From Candidatus Pelagibacter sp. (GTDB taxonomy: Bacteria; Pseudomonadota; Alphaproteobacteria; Pelagibacterales; Pelagibacteraceae), in the NCBI GenBank assembly GCA_028408025.1, contig JAOOKL010000010.1, positions 1 through 17,782 of the forward strand: a DNA stretch of 17,782 bases, read 5' to 3'. Within the stretch, counting starts at the first letter, position 1; every line of letters begins with the position of its first letter. The notes beneath the pieces were generated by a model, which saw nothing but the letters and a program-made list of their open reading frames with translations, was not told the origin of the DNA and did not search any database. Shown here piece after piece: positions 14,237 through 17,782 of this stretch. Both the position numbers and the translations under genes were made by a program.

Positions 14237-15111
14237 TAAAAATTTCTACCTAGTATAAATTCTATTGTATCTGATAAATCTTTAGCTTTTTTTCCATGTT
14301 TCTTTAATTTAAGCAATATTTTTTTTTTTAAATTTTTTGCATAATTATGAGCTTTTTCATATCCCATTAAATTTACTATTGTTGATTTCCCTTTTTTATT
14401 ATCTTTTTTGATTGGTTTGCCAACTAATTTTTTTGATCCTTTTACATCTAAAAAATCATCTGCAAATTGGAATAGAAGTCCAATTTCCTCACCTAAATTG
14501 CTTAAAAAATTTTTTTCTTTAATATTTTTTTTTGCTAAGATTCCAACTGCGTGAAGGCAAAAATTAAATAATTTACCCGTTTTTTTCTTTTGCATATCCA
14601 TGATTTGCTTTAAGTTTTTTTTTTTATTTTCAAATTTTAGATCAAGTTCTTGACCACCAGCTATTCCTGTATGACCTGAGCAATAAGCTAATGATTTTAT
14701 AATTTGATTTTTTAATTTTGGATTTATCGCATAATTTTTATCTGCAATAATTTCAAATGCTAAAGTTAATAAAGAATTCCCAGCTAATACAGCTGAAGCT
14801 TCTCCATATTTTATATGAGTTGATGGTTTTCCTCTTCTAATCGAGTCGTTATCCATACAAGGAAGGTCGTCGTGTATCAATGAATATGAATGAATACATT
14901 CAACTGAAGCACAAATATTTATTAACTCTTTTTGATCTAAATTGAATATTTTCCCCGCACTTAATATAACGGTAGATCTTATTTTTTTTCCTCCTGAAAG
15001 AACTCCGTATTTCATTGGGTTAATCAATAATGATTTGTCCTGCCTATTTAAATATTTAATTAAAAATCTATCTATTTTCTTCGCGTTTTTAATTAATTTT
15101 TCATTAATCAT
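14236..15111 (-). CDS. ispA: Farnesyl diphosphate synthase (short-chain trans-prenyltransferase)
   Basis: This 291-residue enzyme condenses DMAPP or GPP with IPP to farnesyl diphosphate. It shows [13 protein letters not shown] (38-50), [20 protein letters not shown] (76-95) with the first Asp-rich motif DDLPCMD (81-87), GGQELDL (152-158) and the second motif [12 protein letters not shown] (214-225). The aromatic Tyr76 five residues before the first motif and the two-residue Pro-Cys insertion within it are marks of bacterial type II farnesyl synthases. They separate it from the long-chain enzyme at 9561-10574. Its ATG overlaps the xseB stop as ATGA and its stop overlaps the dxs start, giving a fully coupled three-gene operon. 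The body is very lysine-rich, especially residues 229-277. Confidence 0.95.
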   Translation of the reverse strand: MINEKLIKNAKKIDRFLIKYLNRQDKSLLINPMKYGVLSGGKKIRSTVILSAGKIFNLDQKELINICASVECIHSYSLIHDDLPCMDNDSIRRGKPSTHIKYGEASAVLAGNSLLTLAFEIIADKNYAINPKLKNQIIKSLAYCSGHTGIAGGQELDLKFENKKKNLKQIMDMQKKKTGKLFNFCLHAVGILAKKNIKEKNFLSNLGEEIGLLFQFADDFLDVKGSKKLVGKPIKKDNKKGKSTIVNLMGYEKAHNYAKNLKKKILLKLKKHGKKAKDLSDTIEFILGRNF

Positions 15112-15332
15112 TTCTTTTTTATTTCTTTATTAATTGTTGAAATTTCCCTTACTTTTTTTTTAAATAAATTATCAATATGATTATTTAATTGGATCAATCT
15201 TTTATAATCTTGAATTGAACTAGATAAATCTACATCTTTACTTTCAAGTTTATCTAAAATTTCATTAATTTCGTCTCTTGCCTCTTTTAATGATTTACTT
15301 TTTACTTCAGCTGGAATATTTTCATTTTTCAT
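15108..15332 (-). CDS. xseB: Exodeoxyribonuclease VII small subunit
   Basis: A 74-residue helical protein that joins several copies to XseA to form exonuclease VII, which degrades single-stranded DNA. The core SLKEARDEINEILDKLESKD (14-33), followed by VDLSSSIQDYKRLIQLNNH (34-52), matches the XseB pattern of a helix, LE, a short acidic turn, an L-SS-I motif and a second helix. Identification also rests on place: first in the conserved xseB-ispA-dxs order common in proteobacteria. The ATG at 15332 stands 21 bp from the divergent ATG of the Sua5 gene. TATAAG ends four bases before it, so the message may be almost leaderless. xseA is not in the window. Confidence 0.88.
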   Translation of the reverse strand: MKNENIPAEVKSKSLKEARDEINEILDKLESKDVDLSSSIQDYKRLIQLNNHIDNLFKKKVREISTINKEIKKK

Positions 15333-15353
15333 TATTCTTATAATAATAACATT
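15333..15353. promoter_or_regulatory. 21-bp divergent promoter spacer, xseB/Sua5 gene
   Basis: All non-coding sequence between two divergent ATG codons. TATAAT (15339-15344) reads on the plus strand nine bases before the Sua5 ATG. TATAAG reads on the minus strand four bases before the xseB ATG. The two hexamers overlap, so polymerase binding for one direction should exclude the other. The -35 contacts would fall inside the coding regions and are not obvious. Confidence 0.4.
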
Positions 15354-16301
15354 ATGAAAAATATCTATTTAAATATATTTTCTTTTAACAAAAAAACCCT
15401 GGACAAATCTATTGCTAATTTAAAAAAAGGAAATGTAATAGGTTTGCCTACTGAAACTGTTTATGGATTAGGTGGAAATGCTTATTCAAAAATAGCTGTA
15501 CAAAAAATATTTAATCTTAAAAAAAGACCAAAAAAAAATCCATTGATTGTACATTATCTAAACTATAAAGATGCTAATAAAGATGTAATTTTTAATCGCG
15601 ATTTCTACAAATTATACGATAAATTTTGTCCTGGACCTATTACTTTTGTTCTTAGAAAAAAAAATAAATCTAAGATCCAATCCTCTGTTACTGCAAAATT
15701 GGGTACTGTTGCGGTAAGATTTCCAAGTCATAAAACAACAAGATCAGTTCTGAAAAAAATTAATTTTCCACTAGCAATGCCAAGTGCGAATTTATCTTCT
15801 GGAATAAGTCCTATAAACGCTCTCGATGTTTCAGATGAATTTAAAAAAAAAGTTAAGATAATTATTGATAGTGGAGATTCGAAAATTGGCATAGAGTCAA
15901 CAGTCATAAGTTTGATTGGAAAACCAAAGATCTTAAGACCTGGCATAATCGGAGCAAAAACCATTAAAAGATTTATAAAAGTTAGTACAGCTAAAAAAAA
16001 TTTAAAAATTAGTTCGCCTGGAATGCTAAAAAAACATTACTCACCAGGCATTCCTGTTATATTAAATCAAAAAAAGTCAGATAAAAATTCTGCTTTGATT
16101 ACTTTTGGGAAAAAATACAAAAATAAGTCTAATTATTTTAATCTGAGTAAAAATTCAGACTTGAAAGAAGCGGCATCTAATTTATACAAAACTTTCAGAA
16201 AAATAAAAAAAAGAGGATTTAAGAAAATTAATGTTGTGAAAATACCAAACGTTGGTGTAGGTATAGCGATTAATGATCGATTAAAAAGAGCTGCAAATTA
16301 A
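15354..16301 (+). CDS. L-threonylcarbamoyladenylate synthase, two-domain Sua5 type
   Basis: It makes threonylcarbamoyl-AMP from Thr, bicarbonate and ATP for the t6A modification next to the anticodon of tRNAs that read ANN codons. The YrdC-like domain (about 12-205) shows KKGNVIGLPTETVYGLGGNA (25-44), KKRPKKNPLIVH (56-67), CPGPITFVL (92-100), AVRFPSH (120-126), AMPSANLSSG (141-150), IGIESTVI (178-185) and ILRPGIIG (193-200). A linker SSPGMLKKHYSPG (220-232) leads to a C-terminal Sua5 domain ending at 315. Both make it the long Sua5 form rather than short TsaC. The ATG has no Shine-Dalgarno, and TATAAT lies nine bases upstream. The stop abuts the ATG of the ABC ATPase (TAAATG), so the three plus-strand genes here form one operon. 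Confidence 0.93.
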   Translation: MKNIYLNIFSFNKKTLDKSIANLKKGNVIGLPTETVYGLGGNAYSKIAVQKIFNLKKRPKKNPLIVHYLNYKDANKDVIFNRDFYKLYDKFCPGPITFVLRKKNKSKIQSSVTAKLGTVAVRFPSHKTTRSVLKKINFPLAMPSANLSSGISPINALDVSDEFKKKVKIIIDSGDSKIGIESTVISLIGKPKILRPGIIGAKTIKRFIKVSTAKKNLKISSPGMLKKHYSPGIPVILNQKKSDKNSALITFGKKYKNKSNYFNLSKNSDLKEAASNLYKTFRKIKKRGFKKINVVKIPNVGVGIAINDRLKRAAN

Positions 16302-17036
16302 ATGTTTATTCAAATTAAAAATCTTTCTAAAGTATTTAAAAAAAATTTAGCAGTAGACAGAATTAATTTTAGTATTGAAAAAAATAAAACTGTAGGTTTG
16401 TTAGGGCCAAACGGATGTGGAAAAACTACATCAATTGGCATGATGCTTGGACTAATAAAACCCTCTGGAGGTGAAATTATTATAGACAATAAAAATTTAG
16501 ACTCTTTTAAACGAGATGAAATATTAGCTAGAATAAATTTTTGCTCTCCTTACATTGAATTACCAAAAAAACTTACAGTTAAACAAAACCTAGAAGTGTA
16601 TGGAAGGTTGTACGGAGTGAAAGAATTGAATGAGCGAATATCTGAGATTTCAGAAGATTTAGATATTAAAAAGTTTTTTAATAGAAAAACTGGTGAGTTG
16701 TCCTCTGGACAAAAAAATAGAGTATCCTTAGCTAAATCATTAATTAATAAACCAGAAATTTTACTTTTAGACGAACCAACTGCAAGTCTAGATCCAGATA
16801 TTGGTGACTTTGTAAGAAGTTATATTCAAGAATATCGATCAAAAAATCAAGTCACTTTACTTCTTGCATCACATAATATGAATGAGGTTGAAAGGCTTTG
16901 TGACAGTATAATTATGATGAAAAAAGGAAAGATAATAGATAGAGGAACTTGTAAAGAAATTATAAAAAAGCATGGAAGAAATAATCTTGAAGAAACATTT
17001 CTTAAATTAGCTAGGAGTAGTAATGAATTTCAGTAA
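16302..17036 (+). CDS. ABC transporter ATP-binding protein (ABC-2 type exporter)
   Basis: A 244-residue nucleotide-binding subunit that would power the membrane protein encoded next. Walker A is GPNGCGKTT (35-43), the signature LSSGQKNRVSLAKSL (133-147), Walker B ILLLDEPTASLD (153-164), the D-loop SLD and the switch His191 in LLASHNM. At the place of the Q-loop the sequence is NFCSPYIELPKKLTVKQNL (79-97): the usual glutamine is not present and Ser-Pro-Tyr stands there instead. I believe related ABC-2 ATPases share this variant, but that is from memory. Substrate is not predictable; drug, lipid or polysaccharide export are the usual options. It starts immediately at the Sua5 stop and overlaps the permease frame by 14 bases. 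Confidence 0.92.
   Translation: MFIQIKNLSKVFKKNLAVDRINFSIEKNKTVGLLGPNGCGKTTSIGMMLGLIKPSGGEIIIDNKNLDSFKRDEILARINFCSPYIELPKKLTVKQNLEVYGRLYGVKELNERISEISEDLDIKKFFNRKTGELSSGQKNRVSLAKSLINKPEILLLDEPTASLDPDIGDFVRSYIQEYRSKNQVTLLLASHNMNEVERLCDSIIMMKKGKIIDRGTCKEIIKKHGRNNLEETFLKLARSSNEFQ
17013..17017 (+). promoter_or_regulatory. Shine-Dalgarno of the permease gene
   Basis: AGGAG inside the end of the ATPase gene, five bases before the ATG at 17023. It fixes the permease start within the 14-base overlap. Confidence 0.65.
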
Positions 17037-17782
17037 AATTTACGCTTTGGGACTTAGACATATTTATTTAATAAGTAACTCTTTACCAAGAATTATAGAT
17101 TTAATTTACTGGCCAACTGTACAGATTTTTCTTTGGGGTTTCATCTCTAAATTTTTCACTTTGAATTCAGATTATTACAGCAACACAGTAGGTATTATTT
17201 TGACTGCTGCAATTTTGTACGATTTTTTATTTCGAGTTAGTATAAGTTTTAATATGATGTTCTTAGAGGAAATTTGGAGTAGAAATTTTACAAATTTGTT
17301 TATAGCACCAATTAAAATAAGCGAAATCATTACTTCACTCACATTAACAGCAATTTTAAGAGCACTAATTGGTTTAGTGCCAGCTGCAATTTTGGCAATA
17401 CCACTTTTTGGTGTTTCAGTTTTTAAACTAGGTTTACCGCTGTTATTGTTATTATTACCATTATATCTTTTTGGTGTTACTTTAGGACTTTTAGTAACAT
17501 CGGGATTATTAAGATTTGGTCCTTCATTTGAGAATATTGCTTGGGCAAGTTTATTTTTTTTAGCTCCCTTAGGATGTATATATTATCCTATAGAAATTTT
17601 ACCTCATTTTTTACAAATTGTAGCTAAGGGTCTTCCTTTGGTTCATATATTTGAAGAAATGAGAAATATCTTAATAGATGGTACCATCAATTATTTTGAC
17701 ATAATTAAATCAATATTTATATCTATAGTTTATTTTATTTTAGGTGTTATAATTTTTTATTCTTCTTATCTTGGAGCCAAAC
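17023..17782 (+). CDS. ABC-2 type transporter permease, 3' end cut by window edge
   Basis: The frame stays open from ATG 17023 to the edge, giving 253 residues. Hydropathy by eye gives about six membrane segments near residues 25-42, 55-75, 104-130, 138-160, 172-190 and 228-248. This is the layout of the NodJ-like ABC-2 permease family. Family-type sequence includes EEIWSRNFTNLFIAPI (82-97), the cytosolic stretch that contacts the ATPase, and PLGCIYYPIEILPHFLQ (182-198) followed by GLPLVHIFEEMR (203-214), the conserved loop before the last helix. Length compared with the family suggests the end is near. It forms a two-gene transporter with the ATPase, each probably a homodimer. The start is supported by AGGAG and the overlap implies coupled translation. 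The transported compound is unknown. Confidence 0.88.
   Translation, partial: MNFSKIYALGLRHIYLISNSLPRIIDLIYWPTVQIFLWGFISKFFTLNSDYYSNTVGIILTAAILYDFLFRVSISFNMMFLEEIWSRNFTNLFIAPIKISEIITSLTLTAILRALIGLVPAAILAIPLFGVSVFKLGLPLLLLLLPLYLFGVTLGLLVTSGLLRFGPSFENIAWASLFFLAPLGCIYYPIEILPHFLQIVAKGLPLVHIFEEMRNILIDGTINYFDIIKSIFISIVYFILGVIIFYSSYLGAK

Noticed and set aside
1..17782. CRISPR arrays, insertion sequences, phage genes, toxin-antitoxin pairs, defence or biosynthetic clusters, riboswitches
   Set aside because: No regularly spaced repeats, transposase or integrase motifs, or unfamiliar multi-gene cluster were found; nearly all sequence is occupied by recognisable housekeeping genes of even composition.

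Overview
The window comes from a compact, AT-rich bacterial chromosome (about 30% G+C by eye). Lysine, isoleucine and asparagine are heavily over-used. Spacers are tiny, and both pairs of converging named genes overlap at their stop codons. The xseB-ispA-dxs cluster, glyQ-glyS next to a bacterial-type ppdK, and a short SppA-like peptidase suggest a streamlined alphaproteobacterium, for example a SAR11/Pelagibacterales-like marine cell. That placement is an inference from style and gene order.

Layout. Positions 1-994 (minus): a nearly complete araD-type sugar-phosphate epimerase cut by the window edge, a previously uncalled 38-residue membrane mini-protein, and tRNA-Leu(GAG). Positions 1058-2882 (plus): nadA-nadC for NAD synthesis. 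Positions 2986-9413 (minus): a tight run sppA-like peptidase, glyQ, glyS, ppdK (transcribed in that order). Positions 9561-10574 (plus): a long-chain polyprenyl diphosphate synthase. Positions 10571-11203 (minus): pdxH. Positions 11238-12320 (plus): aroC. Positions 12317-15332 (minus): xseB, ispA, dxs. Positions 15354-17782 (plus): a two-domain Sua5-type threonylcarbamoyl-AMP synthase, an ABC ATPase, and an ABC-2 permease cut by the right edge. No intergenic stretch exceeds 150 bp.

Functionally this is core metabolism. Dxs starts the MEP isoprenoid pathway, IspA makes farnesyl diphosphate, and the long-chain synthase extends it to the probable quinone side chain, whose ring precursor chorismate is made by AroC. 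NadA/NadC make NAD, PdxH makes pyridoxal phosphate, and PPDK interconverts pyruvate and PEP. GlyQS, tRNA-Leu and Sua5 serve translation.

I found no CRISPR array, insertion sequence, phage gene, toxin-antitoxin pair or defence island, so I do not claim a new system. The points most worth a second look are the mini-protein whose Shine-Dalgarno sits directly behind the 3' end of tRNA-Leu, the apparently leaderless starts of operon-leading genes, the stop codons shared by converging genes, and a small open frame between nadC and ppdK that ends in the same shared-stop arrangement.
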